A stretch of DNA of 64,000 nucleotides from Fluviispira sanaruensis (GCF_004295685.1 NZ_AP019368.1:1864364-1928363); one strand, 5' to 3'; positions 7,724 through 19,244 are shown, counted from the first letter of the stretch. The notes: generated by a model from the letters alone, not told the origin. Made by a program: numbers and translations.

Positions 7724-9754
7724 TTAAATTATATTTAAACCATTTATAATCATATCCACAATTTTAATGCCTATAAAAGGAATAATAACCCCACCTACCC
7801 CAAATACGAAAAAATTATAACTTAACAAACTCAATGCATTTCTAGGTCTATATTTTACCCCCTTCAATGCAAGTGGAATGAGAATAATTATAATTAAAGC
7901 ATTAAATATGATTGCAGACAGTATTGCGCTATTTGGACTTTCTAAATGCATAATATTATATTTAGCAAAATCTGGGAAAACACCCAGAAACATAGCAGGA
8001 AGAATTGCAAAATATTTTGCCACGTCATTGGCAATACTAAAAGTGGTTAAAGCCCCTCTTGTAATCAAAAGTTGTTTGCCAATTTCAACGATTTCAATCA
8101 CTTTAGTTGGATCGGAGTCAAGGTCGATCATATTTCCTGCTTCACGCGCGGCTTGCGTACCCGTGTTCATGGAAAGCCCGACATCTGCTTGAGCAAGAGC
8201 AGGTGCATCGTTGGTACCGTCCCCCGACATTGCGACCATACGCCCTTCTTTTTTTAAGGTTTTTATCAACATCAATTTATCTTCAGGTTTTGCTTCCGAA
8301 AGAAAATCATCGACACCCGCTTCTTGAGCAATGGCGGCTGCGGTTAATTTATTATCCCCGGTTATCATTATGGAGCGTATCCCCATTGCCCGAATACGGG
8401 CAAAACGCGCATGAATACCTGGCTTCACAATATCTTTTAAATAAATAACTCCTAATATCTTTGAACCCTTCGCCACAGCTAAAGGAGTCCCACCCATTTT
8501 AGAAATTTTTACAAAGTGCTCATGAACAGACTTAGGAACATCACCACCTAAGGAGCGCACCCAGGCTGAAATTGCTTCTAATGCACCTTTTCGATAACTC
8601 TCACTTACGGTATCGATTCCACTCATCCGCGTTTCTGCAGAAAATGGGATGGGCGTAGAATTTTTTGCGGTCACATAGTGGATACGCAGTTCATTTGCTA
8701 ATTTCACTATGGACCGACCTTCTGGTGTGTCATCAAAAGTCGAAGCGATCAGTGCAGCAAGGCCAAGATCATCTACAGTGACCCCTTCGGCGGGGAAAAA
8801 CTCACTGGCCATTCGATTCCCTACGGTTATGGTACCCGTCTTGTCGAGCAACAAAACATCAATATCACCCGCAGCTTCGACAGCTCTACCAGACATTGCA
8901 AGAACATTTCTTTGTAAAACCCGATCCATGCCAGCAATCCCAATGGCTGATAGCAGCCCACCAATTGTGGTTGGGATAAGACAAACAAGGAGAGCAACCA
9001 ACACCACAACCGAAATATTGAGATTTTGATATATTGCAAAAGGCTTTAAGGTAACAACGGCCAATAGAAAAACTGCTGTTAATCCAAATAAAAGAATATT
9101 TAAAGCAATTTCATTGGGAGTTTTCTTACGTTCTGCACCTTCAACAAGGGCAATCATTTTATCTAGAAAAGATTTTCCTGGCTCTGCCGTGACTTGAATA
9201 ACGATACGATCGGAGAGCACCATCGTACCACCTGTCACAGCGGAACGATCACCACCCGACTCGCGAATAACAGGCGCGGATTCACCTGTAATAGCCGATT
9301 CATCAATTGAAGCCATTCCTTCCACAACAGTGCCATCGGCAGGTATCACTTCACCTGCAACAACAACAACTCTGTCATCTTTTAATAAATTCGAGGCAGA
9401 GACAATTTCATATTCGTTACTTTGTTTATTGAGGCGTTTTGCTTGAGTATCTCTTCTGGTTTTTTTTAAATTTTCTGCCTGTGCTTTCCCCCTACCCTCT
9501 GCCAGTGCTTCAGCAAAGTTTGCAAAGAGAACGGTGAACCAGAGCCAGATAGATATTTGCAGAGAAAAATTTACTGAACTCATATCATTTAAAATAAAAT
9601 CATTTGCTGTAGCAATTGTGGTGATAATGGCGCCCAAACCCACGATAAATAGCACAGGATTTTTATAAAGACTAAATGGATTTAACTTAACAAATGATTC
9701 TTTAATTGCCGAAAAAACAAGTTCATTTGAAACAAAAACATTATTTTCTTTCAT
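7724..9754 (-). CDS. kdpB: Potassium-transporting ATPase ATP-binding subunit KdpB
   Basis: 676-aa catalytic subunit of the Kdp pump in the inner membrane, a P-type ATPase. Motifs in order: actuator-domain TGES (AITGESAPV), phosphorylation site DKTGT ([13 protein letters not shown]), nucleotide-binding region, and the hinge [10 protein letters not shown] followed by [13 protein letters not shown]. Membrane helices occur at the N-terminus, before DKTGT ([29 protein letters not shown]) and at the C-terminus. Length is as expected. It starts 2 bases after the kdpA stop and is followed by kdpC. Confidence 0.98.
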   Translation of the reverse strand: MKENNVFVSNELVFSAIKESFVKLNPFSLYKNPVLFIVGLGAIITTIATANDFILNDMSSVNFSLQISIWLWFTVLFANFAEALAEGRGKAQAENLKKTRRDTQAKRLNKQSNEYEIVSASNLLKDDRVVVVAGEVIPADGTVVEGMASIDESAITGESAPVIRESGGDRSAVTGGTMVLSDRIVIQVTAEPGKSFLDKMIALVEGAERKKTPNEIALNILLFGLTAVFLLAVVTLKPFAIYQNLNISVVVLVALLVCLIPTTIGGLLSAIGIAGMDRVLQRNVLAMSGRAVEAAGDIDVLLLDKTGTITVGNRMASEFFPAEGVTVDDLGLAALIASTFDDTPEGRSIVKLANELRIHYVTAKNSTPIPFSAETRMSGIDTVSESYRKGALEAISAWVRSLGGDVPKSVHEHFVKISKMGGTPLAVAKGSKILGVIYLKDIVKPGIHARFARIRAMGIRSIMITGDNKLTAAAIAQEAGVDDFLSEAKPEDKLMLIKTLKKEGRMVAMSGDGTNDAPALAQADVGLSMNTGTQAAREAGNMIDLDSDPTKVIEIVEIGKQLLITRGALTTFSIANDVAKYFAILPAMFLGVFPDFAKYNIMHLESPNSAILSAIIFNALIIIILIPLALKGVKYRPRNALSLLSYNFFVFGVGGVIIPFIGIKIVDMIINGLNII

Positions 9755-9756
9755 AA

Positions 9757-11481
9757 TTATTCACCACCTATTGAAAGAAATTTTCCATTGAGCATTTGCA
9801 TATTTTCTATTATTGGCCCGACTGACAATGCAGGTAAATAAACTAAAAGGCCAAGAATAAGTATCGTCCCAATAAGTAACAATAAAAAAACGGAACCATA
9901 TACTTGAAAATTATTTTCGGTTATGGGTTTCTTTATTTTCTGTGCGAGCGACCCTGCTATGGCAAGAAGTGGTATGAGATTTAAATAACGTCCTGCCAAC
10001 ATAGCAAATGAAGTTGTATAATTCCAAAAAGGTGTGTTGGTATTTAATGAGCCAAATGCACTGCCATTATTTTGCGCGGCAGAGGTATATGCGTAAAACA
10101 TTTCTGTAAATCCATGGGATCCTGGATTCCCAATCGAAGAAAAACCTATTGCCAACGAGGAAGAGATTGCGAGCAAAAGCAAAATCACAGTGGAAACACC
10201 AATGATAGGAAACATGGCAATTTTTATTTCTCTTGCTTCTATCTTTTTCCCTAAATATTCAGGAGTTCTGCCTACCATAAGCCCCGCAATAAACACAGCA
10301 AGCAAAACAAATAAAATCATACCATATAAGCCAGAGCCAACACCGCCATAAATAACTTCATTTAAAAGCATATTAATAATTGCAAACATTCCACCCATTG
10401 GGGTCAAACTGCTGTGAGAATTTGCCACCGCACCACAAGAAGCAGCTGTTGTTACACTTGAAAAAAGAGAAGATGCAAAAATACCAAAACGTGTTTCTTT
10501 ACCTTCCATATTGATTGAGCTTGCTAAGCCCAATTTATCTATAAAATTTGGATTCCCTTGGTATTCAAAATAAGCAATGAGCAAAACAGATGCTATAAAT
10601 AAAATAGCCATACTCAGCCAAATTGTGACTGCATGTTTCATATAATTTGTCATTTTTCCAAAAGTAAAAACAAGTGCACTTGGCACTAAAAAAATTGAAA
10701 TCATTTGAAAAAAATGCGACCAAGCGGTTGGATTTTCATAGGGGTGAGCAGCATTGGCATTGAAAAAACCACCGCCATTCACACCCAAAAGTTTAATCGC
10801 AACCTGTGAAGCGACTGGACCTTGAGGCAAAATTTGTTCACCGCCTTCCAAAGGTTTAATCTGAATATATGCTTGAAAATTTTGTATCATACCTTGGGAA
10901 ATATAAAAAACTGCGAAAATAAAAGACAAAGGAAGAAGTACATAAAGAGAAGAACGAGTTAAATCAACCCAGAAATTACCAAGACCATTTGCTTTCTCTT
11001 GATTGAGTCCACGAATAATAGCGATACAGGCAGCAAAGCCGATTGCAGCTGATAAGAAATTGTTTGAAGCCAACGCCACCATTTGGGAGAAATAACTCAT
11101 AGTTGTTTCGCCTGAATAAGCTTGCCAATTTGTATTTGTTAAAAAACTCACGGCGGTATTGATCGCAAGATCTGTCGGTAAACCCTGAAAGTTTTGTGGA
11201 TTTAATGGTAAAATATGTTGAAATTTCAAAATTAAAAATGTGATTGAAAATAATAGAATGCTAAAGAGAACGACTTCAAGCGTATATTTCCGCCATGTTT
11301 GACTTTCATCCACATCCACTTTTGCAATTTTATAAATTTGTTTTTCGATGGGATAAAGAATGAAATGGAGAAATGTTTTTTCTCCTTGCATAATTTTCTT
11401 AATAAATATACCCAGAGGGTATGAAAGAATAAATAAGACAAACACAAAGAAAAATAAGAGATAGAAATCTTGAGCATTCAT
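9757..11481 (-). CDS. kdpA: Potassium-transporting ATPase potassium-binding subunit KdpA
   Basis: 574-aa channel-like subunit that binds and conducts K+ in the KdpFABC complex. Many membrane helices and family signatures are visible: [59 protein letters not shown] and [16 protein letters not shown]. The frame is open from a TTG at 11487, but the ATG at 11481 has AAGGA 9-10 bases upstream and gives the usual N-terminus. No kdpF-like 30-residue frame was found upstream. The promoter of the operon must lie in 11482-11681, shared with the divergent helix-turn-helix gene. Confidence 0.97.
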   Translation of the reverse strand: MNAQDFYLLFFFVFVLFILSYPLGIFIKKIMQGEKTFLHFILYPIEKQIYKIAKVDVDESQTWRKYTLEVVLFSILLFSITFLILKFQHILPLNPQNFQGLPTDLAINTAVSFLTNTNWQAYSGETTMSYFSQMVALASNNFLSAAIGFAACIAIIRGLNQEKANGLGNFWVDLTRSSLYVLLPLSFIFAVFYISQGMIQNFQAYIQIKPLEGGEQILPQGPVASQVAIKLLGVNGGGFFNANAAHPYENPTAWSHFFQMISIFLVPSALVFTFGKMTNYMKHAVTIWLSMAILFIASVLLIAYFEYQGNPNFIDKLGLASSINMEGKETRFGIFASSLFSSVTTAASCGAVANSHSSLTPMGGMFAIINMLLNEVIYGGVGSGLYGMILFVLLAVFIAGLMVGRTPEYLGKKIEAREIKIAMFPIIGVSTVILLLLAISSSLAIGFSSIGNPGSHGFTEMFYAYTSAAQNNGSAFGSLNTNTPFWNYTTSFAMLAGRYLNLIPLLAIAGSLAQKIKKPITENNFQVYGSVFLLLLIGTILILGLLVYLPALSVGPIIENMQMLNGKFLSIGGE

Positions 11482-11681
11482 AAACAAAAATCCTTAACTT
11501 ATTTAAAAGTTTAATTTCATGACTTATACATTTAAAAAATAAAATTCTCAATAGTTGAATACTTTATTTATAATAAATTGAAATAAGATCTTCTTATGGA
11601 TTGTGAATTTTTAAAACCTTCGTGTTAATATAATACAAAGGAATGTGCAGCTCTAAAGTCGCACAGTGAATGGAGTTTAAA

Positions 11682-12464
11682 ATGAATGAAACACAATTGA
11701 GCGAAAAAAGCTTCTACCAAAGTAAAATCAACTTAACAGACGATGAAAATCAAGAAAACATGGAGAGTTTTACTATCAGCGTAGAAGAAGCCGCTAAAAT
11801 CCTCGGCGTCAATCGCTCCCGTCTGTCGCAATTGACGAGTAAGGGTGTATTTCCTTATGAAAAAAGAAAAATAGAAACCAGAAATCGGTTGTTCTATCGC
11901 TTAAATGATCTTTTACAACACCAACGAGCACAAATGCTTGGAAGTGCGTATGAGTTTATTCAAACACACGCTGCAGAAGAAGAGCTTCGAACACCAGCAA
12001 TGCGTGAAATAAATATAGATTTTTTGCAGGAAAAGTCCGAACAAGAAAAAAAACAACTTCGCACTCCAATTAAACACAGCAAAAAAAATAAAACTCTTCT
12101 TAAACCATGCGCGACTGCGTTATTCGAACAAGAGAAAAAATTAGAGAATGATAAAAAAATATTGGCGGATGTTGAATTCATAAAGCAAAAAATATTAGCG
12201 CAAGGAGAAGAGTTAATTTGTCAAAAGGAGTTTTTCAAAAAAGAAGAATTTATTTTGCAACAAAAATTAACAGAAAATAATTGCTCAATAAATAAACTAA
12301 ATTATGCTGTTTTTGCAATACAAAATAAATTAACAGAACTATCTTATGAAAATAAAAAATTAAAAGAACATATAGATAAATATATTATGAGCATGCAAAA
12401 ATCTAAAAATTGGTCGCAAAAAAAACCAAAATACCGAGTTTCTCGTTCAACAGCGAGTCGCTAA
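11682..12464 (+). CDS. Helix-turn-helix plus coiled-coil protein, possible regulator
   Basis: 260-aa protein. Residues ~30-85 (SVEEAAKILGVNRSRLSQLTSKGVF and onward) form a MerR/excisionase-like winged helix-turn-helix. The remainder is highly charged and helical, with long Lys/Glu-rich coiled coil (LENDKKILADVEFIKQKI and after) and a basic C-terminal tail (KKPKYRVSRSTASR). The ATG at 11682 lies 6 bases after GGAG; the in-frame ATG at 11670 has no Shine-Dalgarno. It is divergent from kdpA and overlaps the 3' end of the convergent bacterioferritin-like gene by 18 bases. DNA binding is inferred; targets are unknown. Confidence 0.75.
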   Translation: MNETQLSEKSFYQSKINLTDDENQENMESFTISVEEAAKILGVNRSRLSQLTSKGVFPYEKRKIETRNRLFYRLNDLLQHQRAQMLGSAYEFIQTHAAEEELRTPAMREINIDFLQEKSEQEKKQLRTPIKHSKKNKTLLKPCATALFEQEKKLENDKKILADVEFIKQKILAQGEELICQKEFFKKEEFILQQKLTENNCSINKLNYAVFAIQNKLTELSYENKKLKEHIDKYIMSMQKSKNWSQKKPKYRVSRSTASR

Positions 12465-12905
12465 ATACAATTGTGTTCCCATTTGCCTTACAAGTTCAAG
12501 CTGCTGGCCTGTATAATTGATATGAGCTGTCTGCATAAGAACAATCTTTTCAGTTATCTGCCGAACGTCGATATTTTGATTTGCAATATTTGATAATTTA
12601 AGAGCAACTTCTTTACAACTATCGGCCATTTCACGATCACTCACAAATATCTCTTCGACAGTTTGTCCAATATTGAGTTTATTTATATTTTGTAAATCAA
12701 AATTGATTTCAGCACTGAGCATTCTTAAAATAAGAGAGTCTAAATGGTCAGAAACATCCTCTCGATGGGAAGAGATTTTATCAAATAATTTCTGATACCC
12801 CCACAGTTTACAAATATTTCTATGCACACGTAATTGCTGCAGTATTGTCGCATGCACTTGCACAAGAGCAGCCAAACCCATAGCCAACTCACCGGTGATT
12901 TTCAT
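12447..12905 (-). CDS. Bacterioferritin-like protein lacking ferroxidase and haem ligands
   Basis: 152-aa protein that aligns gaplessly, by eye, with bacterioferritin from the WG of helix A through KLNIG; VEE, SD, and a C-terminal AHINYTGQQLELVRQMGTQLYL also correspond. The ligands are mostly lost: against E. coli Bfr numbering, E18 is His, E51 Val, E94 Ala and E127 Gln, with only H54 and H130 kept. The haem ligand M52 is Ser. It should therefore not work as a normal ferroxidase; it may be a structural subunit or have a new role. The ATG at 12905 follows GGAG by 9 bases. It lies upstream of no obvious partner and converges on the helix-turn-helix gene. Confidence 0.75.
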   Translation of the reverse strand: MKITGELAMGLAALVQVHATILQQLRVHRNICKLWGYQKLFDKISSHREDVSDHLDSLILRMLSAEINFDLQNINKLNIGQTVEEIFVSDREMADSCKEVALKLSNIANQNIDVRQITEKIVLMQTAHINYTGQQLELVRQMGTQLYLATRC

Positions 12906-12967
12906 AACTATATTCTCCAAAAAAATAACTATACCTAATAGTGCGACTCAATCACTCTATCACACAG

Positions 12968-13005
12968 AAAAAAAAGCCACATACAATTTTAGATTGCATG
13001 TGGCC
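12968..13005 (-). terminator. Intrinsic terminator of fusA
   Basis: On the minus strand GGCCACATGCAAT, a short loop, and ATTGTATGTGGC (one mismatch) form a strong stem followed by a run of seven to eight T. It starts 24 bases after the fusA stop codon. Confidence 0.9.
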
Positions 13006-13028
13006 TTATCTTTAGAAAGTCAAGAGAA

Positions 13029-15131
13029 TTACTTATTCTCAGCGGCTCTCTTTGCTTTATATTTAGCAACCATATCTTCTTGAACGTTGCGTGGAACAGC
13101 AGCGTACTTAGCAAATTCCATAGAGAATTCGCCTTTACCTTGAGTTCCCGAACGTAAGTCAGTTGAGAAACCAAACATTTCAGTGAGTGGAACTTCTGCT
13201 TCGATTTGACAGTAACCACCATTTCCAGCAGTTCCCATGATAACACCACGACGTTGGTTGATAAGACCCATCATTGTTCCTTGGAACTCTTCTGGCCCTT
13301 CAATACCAACCTTCATAATAGGTTCTAGAATAACAGGCTTAGCGCTCATATAAGATTCACGGAATCCTGTCATCGCACAAGTTTTGAAGGCCATTTCGTT
13401 TGAGTCAACTGGGTGATGTAAACCATCATTTACAACCAATTTCACACCAACAATTTGCGCTCCGATGAGCAGACCATTTTTCAACTGTTCAGCAAAACCT
13501 TTTTCACAAGCAGGAATAAACTGTCTTGGAATGGATCCACCAACGGTTTCATCTTCAAATTCATAGATTTTGTCGCCAGCATCCGCCAAAGGTTCCATAT
13601 AACCAATAATACGTGCAAACTGCCCAGAACCACCGGATTGTTTTTTGTGAGTGTAGTTGATTTCTGCACGTGAAGTGAGAGCTTCGCGGAAGTTAACTTG
13701 TGGTTTTCCAACGATTGTTTCGCAACCGAATTCACGTTTCATACGTTCAACATAAATTTCAAGGTGAAGCTCACCCATCCCAGCAATGATAGTTTCACCG
13801 GATTCTTCATCACGGGAAACGCGGAAAGTTGGATCTTCTTTAGTAAACTTATTCAAAGCTTTCGAAAAGTTTGTTTGTGCTGTTTTGTCTTTTGGTGCGA
13901 TTGCTAATGTAATAACGGCATTTGGAACGTACATAGAAGCCATTGTTACGTTTAACTTACCATCTGTGAATGTATCGCCAGAAGCACAGTCAACACCAAA
14001 GAGAGCAACGATGTCGCCTGCTGAAGCTTCTTCAATATCTTCCATGTCATCGGAGTGAAGACGAACGATGCGTGGAACTTTAACACGTTTTTCAGAAGAC
14101 ATATTGGTGATCATCTCACCTTTTTTAGCTGTCCCTTGATAAATACGCATAAATGTAAGCTGACCATAACGTGTTTCGTCAAGCTTGAATGCAAGCATAA
14201 CAAGTGGAAGGTCTGGATCTGCTTTCAAAGGAACGCGTTCTTCGTTATTTGTCTGGTCAAGAGCTTCGTTAGAAACTTCATTTGGCGCAGGCAAATAAGC
14301 CGTAACAGCGTCTAAAAGCACTTGAACGCCTTTGTTTTTGAACGCAGAACCACAGAAAACAGGAGTAAACTGAAGGCTAATAACTGCCTTACGCATAGCC
14401 TTAGCACCTTCTTCCGCCGTAACGAATTCGTCAGAAAGGAATTTTTCAGCGACACCATCGTCAAAGTCAGCAAGAGCGCCAATGAGGTCGCTACGGCGTG
14501 ATTTTGCTTCGTCCATCATGTCAACTGGAACGTCTTCTTCACGGACATTTTCACCGTTTGCGCCATCAAAATAGAAAGCTTTCATAGAAAGAAGATCAAC
14601 AACACCTTGGAAACGATCTTCTGCGCCGATTGGCATTTGCGCCATCCAAGCATTGTGATTTAATTTTTCACGTAATTGTTGGCAAACACGGTATGGGTTT
14701 GCTCCAGGGCGGTCCATTTTGTTTACAAATGCAATGCGTGGAACGCGGTAACGACGCATTTGGCGGTCAACTGTGATGGACTGTGACTGAACGCCAGCAA
14801 CAGAACAAAGCACAAGAATAGCACCGTCAAGAACGCGCAGAGAGCGCTCAACTTCAACTGTAAAGTCAACGTGGCCGGGGGTGTCGATAAGGTTAATCCA
14901 AGTATCTTTCCACTGGCAAAATGTAGCCGCAGACTGAATTGTAATGCCTTTTTCACGCTCAAGATCCATATGATCCATAGTCGCGCCAACGCCAGATTTG
15001 CCCTTTACTTCCTCAATTTTGTGAATTTTACCGGTATAAAAAAGAATACGCTCGGAAAGAGTGGTCTTTCCAGAGTCGATATGAGCAGAAATACCAATAT
15101 TTCTAACGCGGGAGAGGTCTTTGATTGTCAT
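13029..15131 (-). CDS. fusA: Translation elongation factor G
   Basis: 700-aa GTPase that drives ribosomal translocation. All GTP-binding motifs are present: [10 protein letters not shown] (G1), [11 protein letters not shown] (G2), DTPGHVDF (G3) and NKMDRPG (G4). Domains II-V follow, with [18 protein letters not shown] and the C-terminal [18 protein letters not shown]. Length is typical. It stands alone rather than in a str operon (no rpsL, rpsG or tuf nearby) and has its own terminator. Only a weak Shine-Dalgarno (GGATC) precedes the ATG at 15131. A second EF-G elsewhere in the genome cannot be excluded. Confidence 0.98.
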   Translation of the reverse strand: MTIKDLSRVRNIGISAHIDSGKTTLSERILFYTGKIHKIEEVKGKSGVGATMDHMDLEREKGITIQSAATFCQWKDTWINLIDTPGHVDFTVEVERSLRVLDGAILVLCSVAGVQSQSITVDRQMRRYRVPRIAFVNKMDRPGANPYRVCQQLREKLNHNAWMAQMPIGAEDRFQGVVDLLSMKAFYFDGANGENVREEDVPVDMMDEAKSRRSDLIGALADFDDGVAEKFLSDEFVTAEEGAKAMRKAVISLQFTPVFCGSAFKNKGVQVLLDAVTAYLPAPNEVSNEALDQTNNEERVPLKADPDLPLVMLAFKLDETRYGQLTFMRIYQGTAKKGEMITNMSSEKRVKVPRIVRLHSDDMEDIEEASAGDIVALFGVDCASGDTFTDGKLNVTMASMYVPNAVITLAIAPKDKTAQTNFSKALNKFTKEDPTFRVSRDEESGETIIAGMGELHLEIYVERMKREFGCETIVGKPQVNFREALTSRAEINYTHKKQSGGSGQFARIIGYMEPLADAGDKIYEFEDETVGGSIPRQFIPACEKGFAEQLKNGLLIGAQIVGVKLVVNDGLHHPVDSNEMAFKTCAMTGFRESYMSAKPVILEPIMKVGIEGPEEFQGTMMGLINQRRGVIMGTAGNGGYCQIEAEVPLTEMFGFSTDLRSGTQGKGEFSMEFAKYAAVPRNVQEDMVAKYKAKRAAENK

Positions 15132-15261
15132 ATTTGATCCAACTCAACATAAAAATGGTTAAAACTTCAGTCCAAACCAGAGGACGGGAAACACGCTCTG
15201 TGCTATCTGATTTTGAATTGAATTTCAATAGCCTTTTTTATGCTTTTGTTGGGAGAAGCTT

Positions 15262-16440
15262 CTAAATTGAGGCTCTTATCCCATACTGACTTTTTGCCAC
15301 CCATTTGCGTCGCTCATAAGCCTGCTCAATCACATCTTCGATCCAAACTTTTCCAACAATGCCTTCTTGCTCCCAGAGTTTTGGAAACATACTTATGGAT
15401 GTTAAGCCTGGAAGTGTATTTATCTCATTGAAAACAAACCGATTGGGGTCTTGACAGTTCCAAAAGTCAATCCGACACAATCCAGAAATTCCAGTCACTT
15501 GCGCAACTTTTTTTGCAATATTTTTTAGCTCATTCATTCTGTCAGCGCTGATACTTGCTGGTATTTTGGTTGTTGCCTCAGAAACACTCGAATACTTTTC
15601 TTCATATGAATAGAAATCCTTCGTAACAATCTCCCCAGCTATCGTTATTTTTGGAAAGGCAGACGTTCCTAAAAAAGCGCATTCGACTTCAGTGCCTTGC
15701 ATAGGTTCCTCAACCAATACTTTTTGATCGAAGGCAAGTGCCTCTTTTAAAAGAATTATCAGATCTTCCCGGTTTTTTGCCCGCCCTGTCCCTACAGCAG
15801 ACCCCAAAGAGTTGGGTTTCACGAAGCAAGGATAACCTATTGATATTTCTACTCTCTCAAGAGTTTCATCGGGATTTTTCGTATAAGCCTCTCCTTCAAT
15901 CAGCTCATATTTTGCAATCGAGATTCCTGCATCGCGTACAAGTCGCTTAGCGATATCTTTATCGATCCCCACTGCACTGGCACGAAGATCGCAACCAGCA
16001 TAAGCCACCTCTGCCAACTCAAAAAGCCCTTGTAAACGTCCATCTTCTCCGTTTTGCCCATGCAAGATAGGAAAAAAACAGGATGCTTCTAAATTGAGAA
16101 TACGATAAGGGAATGATTTAAAATCCTTTTCAATCTCATCGTGCAAATAAGGTAAAAGTACACATTTTAGATTTTTACGTTCAGGCATTTGCTTAAGAAC
16201 CTGCCCATTTATAATTGCCGCAAGATCTTCAATCGTAATGTCAGAAAAATCCTTTGCTTTAAAGGTTCCTTCTAAACTAAAATAATTCCCTTTTTTATTG
16301 ATCCCAACGGGAATAATATTATATTTTTCAGGAATATTTTTAAAAACATAAACTGCAGAGCGTAGAGATATTTCATGCTCACTTGAACGCCCACCAAAAA
16401 GAACAGCAATAGTATTTTCAGAACTTTGATTTTGAGTCAT
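15262..16440 (-). CDS. ddl: D-alanine--D-alanine ligase
   Basis: 392-aa ATP-grasp enzyme that makes D-Ala-D-Ala for peptidoglycan in the cytosol. Signatures: VLFGGRSSEHEISLRSA at the N-terminus, HGQNGEDGRLQGLFELA, VGIDKDIAKRLVRDAGI, PCFVKPNSLGSAVG, EVECAFLG, GLCRIDF and the Mg-binding FNEINTLPGLTSISMFPKLW. It is longer than the ~306-aa DdlB class and closer to the longer DdlA/VanA-like class. It is on the strand opposite recA, from which it diverges. Confidence 0.95.
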   Translation of the reverse strand: MTQNQSSENTIAVLFGGRSSEHEISLRSAVYVFKNIPEKYNIIPVGINKKGNYFSLEGTFKAKDFSDITIEDLAAIINGQVLKQMPERKNLKCVLLPYLHDEIEKDFKSFPYRILNLEASCFFPILHGQNGEDGRLQGLFELAEVAYAGCDLRASAVGIDKDIAKRLVRDAGISIAKYELIEGEAYTKNPDETLERVEISIGYPCFVKPNSLGSAVGTGRAKNREDLIILLKEALAFDQKVLVEEPMQGTEVECAFLGTSAFPKITIAGEIVTKDFYSYEEKYSSVSEATTKIPASISADRMNELKNIAKKVAQVTGISGLCRIDFWNCQDPNRFVFNEINTLPGLTSISMFPKLWEQEGIVGKVWIEDVIEQAYERRKWVAKSQYGIRASI

Positions 16441-16527
16441 CTAACTTTCTCCAATAACGACCGGGTAGGAAAATACACGAGCTTCACTTGAATTGAAACT
16501 GAACAAGGGCTATGAAAGAATAGACAG

Positions 16528-16561
16528 TACAAATGTATGGTAGCTCTTCTATTTGGAAGAG
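16528..16561 (+). promoter_or_regulatory. Inverted repeats upstream of recA (possible operator)
   Basis: Two dyads lie 90-125 bases before the recA start: TACA-AA-TGTA at 16528-16537, and CTCTTC-N6-GAAGAG at 16544-16561. Either could be a LexA-type or other operator for the divergent recA/ddl promoters. Neither matches a LexA consensus I can name with certainty, so only the symmetry is observed. Confidence 0.35.
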
Positions 16562-16650
16562 TCTATATACGATTATGGGTTGCACGATTTCTGAACACAT
16601 ATCTTTATCTAACCACGTGCAACATATCTTTGCAATAAAAGGAGACTCTC

Positions 16651-17799
16651 ATGTCAGCTGCAGATACAAACATCAATAAATTTAAAGCCCTAGAAACTCT
16701 TTTCCAATCTGTTGAAAAGCAATTTGGCAAGGGCACAATCATGCGCCTTTCCGATGATTCTAAAATTGCACAAGAAATTCAAGTTATTCCATCGGGCTCT
16801 ATCAGTCTTGACGTTGCTTTAGGGGTAGGAGGTTTACCCAAAGGACGGGTGGTTGAAATTTATGGAACAGAATCAAGTGGTAAAACCACTTTAACTTTAC
16901 ACGCCATTGCGGAATGCCAGAAAAAAGGAGGCATTGCTGCCTTTATCGATGCTGAACACGCTCTCGATGTCAGCTATGCGCGTAAAATTGGGGTGAACAC
17001 CTCAGACCTTCTTGTTTCCCAACCGGACAACGGCGAACAGGCACTTGAAATTGTAGACATGTTAGTACGAAGCGGCGCCGTGGACCTCATTGTTGTGGAC
17101 TCCGTTGCGGCCCTCACGCCAAAGGCTGAAATTGAAGGGGAAATGGGTGACAGCCATATGGGTCTACAGGCACGCCTTATGAGCCAAGCTCTGCGCAAGC
17201 TGACAGGAAGCATTTCAAAAACCAATTGCTGTGTCATTTTTATCAACCAAGTGCGTATGAAAATTGGTATTGTTTTTGGCAATCCTGAAACCACAACAGG
17301 AGGGCAGGCTCTCAAGTTTTACTCTTCTGTGCGCCTTGAAGTGCGCAGGGCTGCCGCTATCAAAAACTCCAACGACACCATTGGTCATCGTACGAAAGTC
17401 AAAGTTGTTAAAAACAAAGTAGCAGCTCCCTTTAAGGAAGTAGAATTCGACATTATGTTTGGTCAGGGCATTAGCAAAGAAGGAGACATTCTCGATCTTG
17501 CTTCTGCCCCTGAAGCCGAAATCATTCAAAAAAGCGGAACATGGTTCACTTACAATGGCGAACGCCTTGGCCAAGGACGCGAAAATGCAAAAGAGTATTT
17601 GCGTGAGCATCCAGAAACCATGGCAAAGATCGAAGCGGCTGTGCGCGCCCGGGCTAATCTCATCCGCACTCCAGCTAACACAACAGATGAAGCCAGCGAA
17701 GACTCTATCAAGTCTTTGCCAGGTGCAAGCCAAGCTTTGCCAAGCACTCCAACTAAGCCAGGCCGGCGCAGCGCAGCCGCTTCGGTGTCTGCAGAATAA
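16651..17799 (+). CDS. recA: Recombinase RecA
   Basis: 382-aa DNA strand-exchange protein and SOS coprotease. Clear signatures: Walker A ([10 protein letters not shown]; position two is Thr where most RecA have Pro), [41 protein letters not shown], the L2 region [24 protein letters not shown], and the C-terminal domain with [16 protein letters not shown]. The tail is rich in Ser/Thr/Pro and Ala rather than strongly acidic. The ATG is preceded by AAAAGGAGACTCTC. The next gene begins 38 bases downstream on the same strand. Confidence 0.98.
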   Translation: MSAADTNINKFKALETLFQSVEKQFGKGTIMRLSDDSKIAQEIQVIPSGSISLDVALGVGGLPKGRVVEIYGTESSGKTTLTLHAIAECQKKGGIAAFIDAEHALDVSYARKIGVNTSDLLVSQPDNGEQALEIVDMLVRSGAVDLIVVDSVAALTPKAEIEGEMGDSHMGLQARLMSQALRKLTGSISKTNCCVIFINQVRMKIGIVFGNPETTTGGQALKFYSSVRLEVRRAAAIKNSNDTIGHRTKVKVVKNKVAAPFKEVEFDIMFGQGISKEGDILDLASAPEAEIIQKSGTWFTYNGERLGQGRENAKEYLREHPETMAKIEAAVRARANLIRTPANTTDEASEDSIKSLPGASQALPSTPTKPGRRSAAASVSAE

Positions 17800-17837
17800 A
17801 AATTAAGAGAATACGGTTATTTGGAGTACATATCAGT

Positions 17838-19079
17838 ATGGAAGAATGGGATCTCGTTGTCATTGGTGGCGGCGCAGCAGGATATTTTGGAGCAATTGCA
17901 TGCGCTGAAGCTTTTCCAGGGGCACGCGTTCTTATACTCGAAGCCACAGCAAGAGTTTTAACAAAAGTCAAAGTTTCTGGTGGAGGGCGCTGCAACGTCA
18001 CTCACAATCTTTATGAGCCTAAACAGCTTATTTCTTTTTACCCAAGAGGACAAAAAGAATTGATTGGATCCTTCCACAAATTTCAACCCAAAGACACTGT
18101 GGAATGGTTTCAGGCGCATGGCGTCGAGCTTAAAGCTGAGAGTGATGGACGCATGTTCCCGACAACCAATGATTCACAGACTGTTGTTGACTGCCTTTTG
18201 GGGGCAGCCCGTGACTCGGGCGTTGAACTTAGAAAAAACAAACTAGTCCAAAAAATTCTTCCCAGTGCAGAGGGCTTTGAAATTCACAGCAAAGCCTCTG
18301 ACCCCGTCAAAGCGCGATTTATCCTGCTTGCTACAGGCAGTATGCCCTATGGTGTCAGTCTTGCGAGCAATGTGGGACACAAACTCATAGCACCTGTTCC
18401 ATCCCTTTTTACCTTTGAAATTAAAAATCCACTGCTCAAAGATTTAGCCGGAATCAGTTTTACCGAGGTGACAGCAACCTTAAAAGTAGAAGGAGCCTCT
18501 CAGGATTTTATCCAAAAGGGTCCTTGTCTTATCACCCACTGGGGGCTCAGTGGGCCTGCAATCTTAAAACTCTCGGCATTTGCTGCAAGAGAACTGCACG
18601 CCAGCGCATATAAAGCAACTTTAATCCTGAACTGGACTCAATCCCTCAAACAACACGAAGCTCTCGCACTGCTTGAGACCTGCAAAACTCAATCTCCTAA
18701 GAAAAAAGTGAGTAATGAAAACCCTTTTCCCTGCGTAAAAAGATTTTGGGACGCAATTTTACGGGAATCGGGTCTGAACGAAGCCCTCACCTATGGCGAA
18801 GTGACAAAAAAGCAATTGCAAGAGATTGCGCAACGTATGACTCAATACGAATTCAACGTAAAAGGTAAAGGTGAATTTAAAGAAGAATTCGTCACAGCAG
18901 GCGGTATAGCGCGAGAAGAAATTGACTTCCGCACTATGGAAAGCAAACTCCACCCAGGCCTTTATTTTGCAGGCGAAGCGACTGATGTGGACGGTGTTAC
19001 GGGTGGATTTAATTTTCAAAATGCTTGGACAGGGGCATGGCTTTGTGGACAAGATATTGCCAAAAAATTGAAACACTAA
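17838..19079 (+). CDS. HI0933/YhiN-family NAD(P)/FAD-dependent flavoprotein
   Basis: 413-aa protein with an N-terminal FAD-binding Rossmann motif (VVIGGGAAGYFGAIACAE). The family signature KVKVSGGGRCNVTHN follows, then HGVELKAESDGRMFPTTNDSQTVV, and the C-terminal AGEATDVDGVTGGFNFQNAWTGAWLCG. This family (HI0933, BaiN, RdsA) contains flavin oxidoreductases with mostly unknown substrates. Its ATG is 38 bases after recA, with GGAG about 12 bases upstream, so it may be cotranscribed with recA. A strong hairpin terminator follows. Confidence 0.9.
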   Translation: MEEWDLVVIGGGAAGYFGAIACAEAFPGARVLILEATARVLTKVKVSGGGRCNVTHNLYEPKQLISFYPRGQKELIGSFHKFQPKDTVEWFQAHGVELKAESDGRMFPTTNDSQTVVDCLLGAARDSGVELRKNKLVQKILPSAEGFEIHSKASDPVKARFILLATGSMPYGVSLASNVGHKLIAPVPSLFTFEIKNPLLKDLAGISFTEVTATLKVEGASQDFIQKGPCLITHWGLSGPAILKLSAFAARELHASAYKATLILNWTQSLKQHEALALLETCKTQSPKKKVSNENPFPCVKRFWDAILRESGLNEALTYGEVTKKQLQEIAQRMTQYEFNVKGKGEFKEEFVTAGGIAREEIDFRTMESKLHPGLYFAGEATDVDGVTGGFNFQNAWTGAWLCGQDIAKKLKH

Positions 19080-19186
19080 GCTAAAAATTTATAAAATCAT
19101 TAAATTTAAAACAACTTATTGATTTTATAGATTTTTCTATTTTTAGACCACTCAAATCATTGATAAAAAGCAAAAATATTGATAGC

Positions 19187-19230
19187 AAAAAGCAAATAAT
19201 AATTTAAGTAATTATTATTATTTGCTTTTT
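19187..19230 (+). terminator. Intrinsic terminator after the HI0933-family gene
   Basis: AAAAAGCAAATAATAAT at 19187-19203 pairs perfectly over 17 bp with 19214-19230, leaving a 10-base loop and ending in TTTTT. The A and T runs on both arms make it potentially bidirectional. It separates recA-HI0933 from the acyltransferase, whose start is 15 bases later. Confidence 0.8.
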
Positions 19231-19244
19231 GAAAGGCCAAAATT

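Noticed and set aside
8709-9029. Open frame antisense to kdpB
   Set aside because: A shadow of the conserved P-type ATPase; no supporting signals.
11482-11681. A kdpF gene upstream of kdpA
   Set aside because: No 25-35 codon hydrophobic frame on the minus strand was found.
16974-17733. Long antisense frames opposite recA
   Set aside because: They are shadows of a conserved gene with higher GC at codon position 3; no protein family or Shine-Dalgarno.
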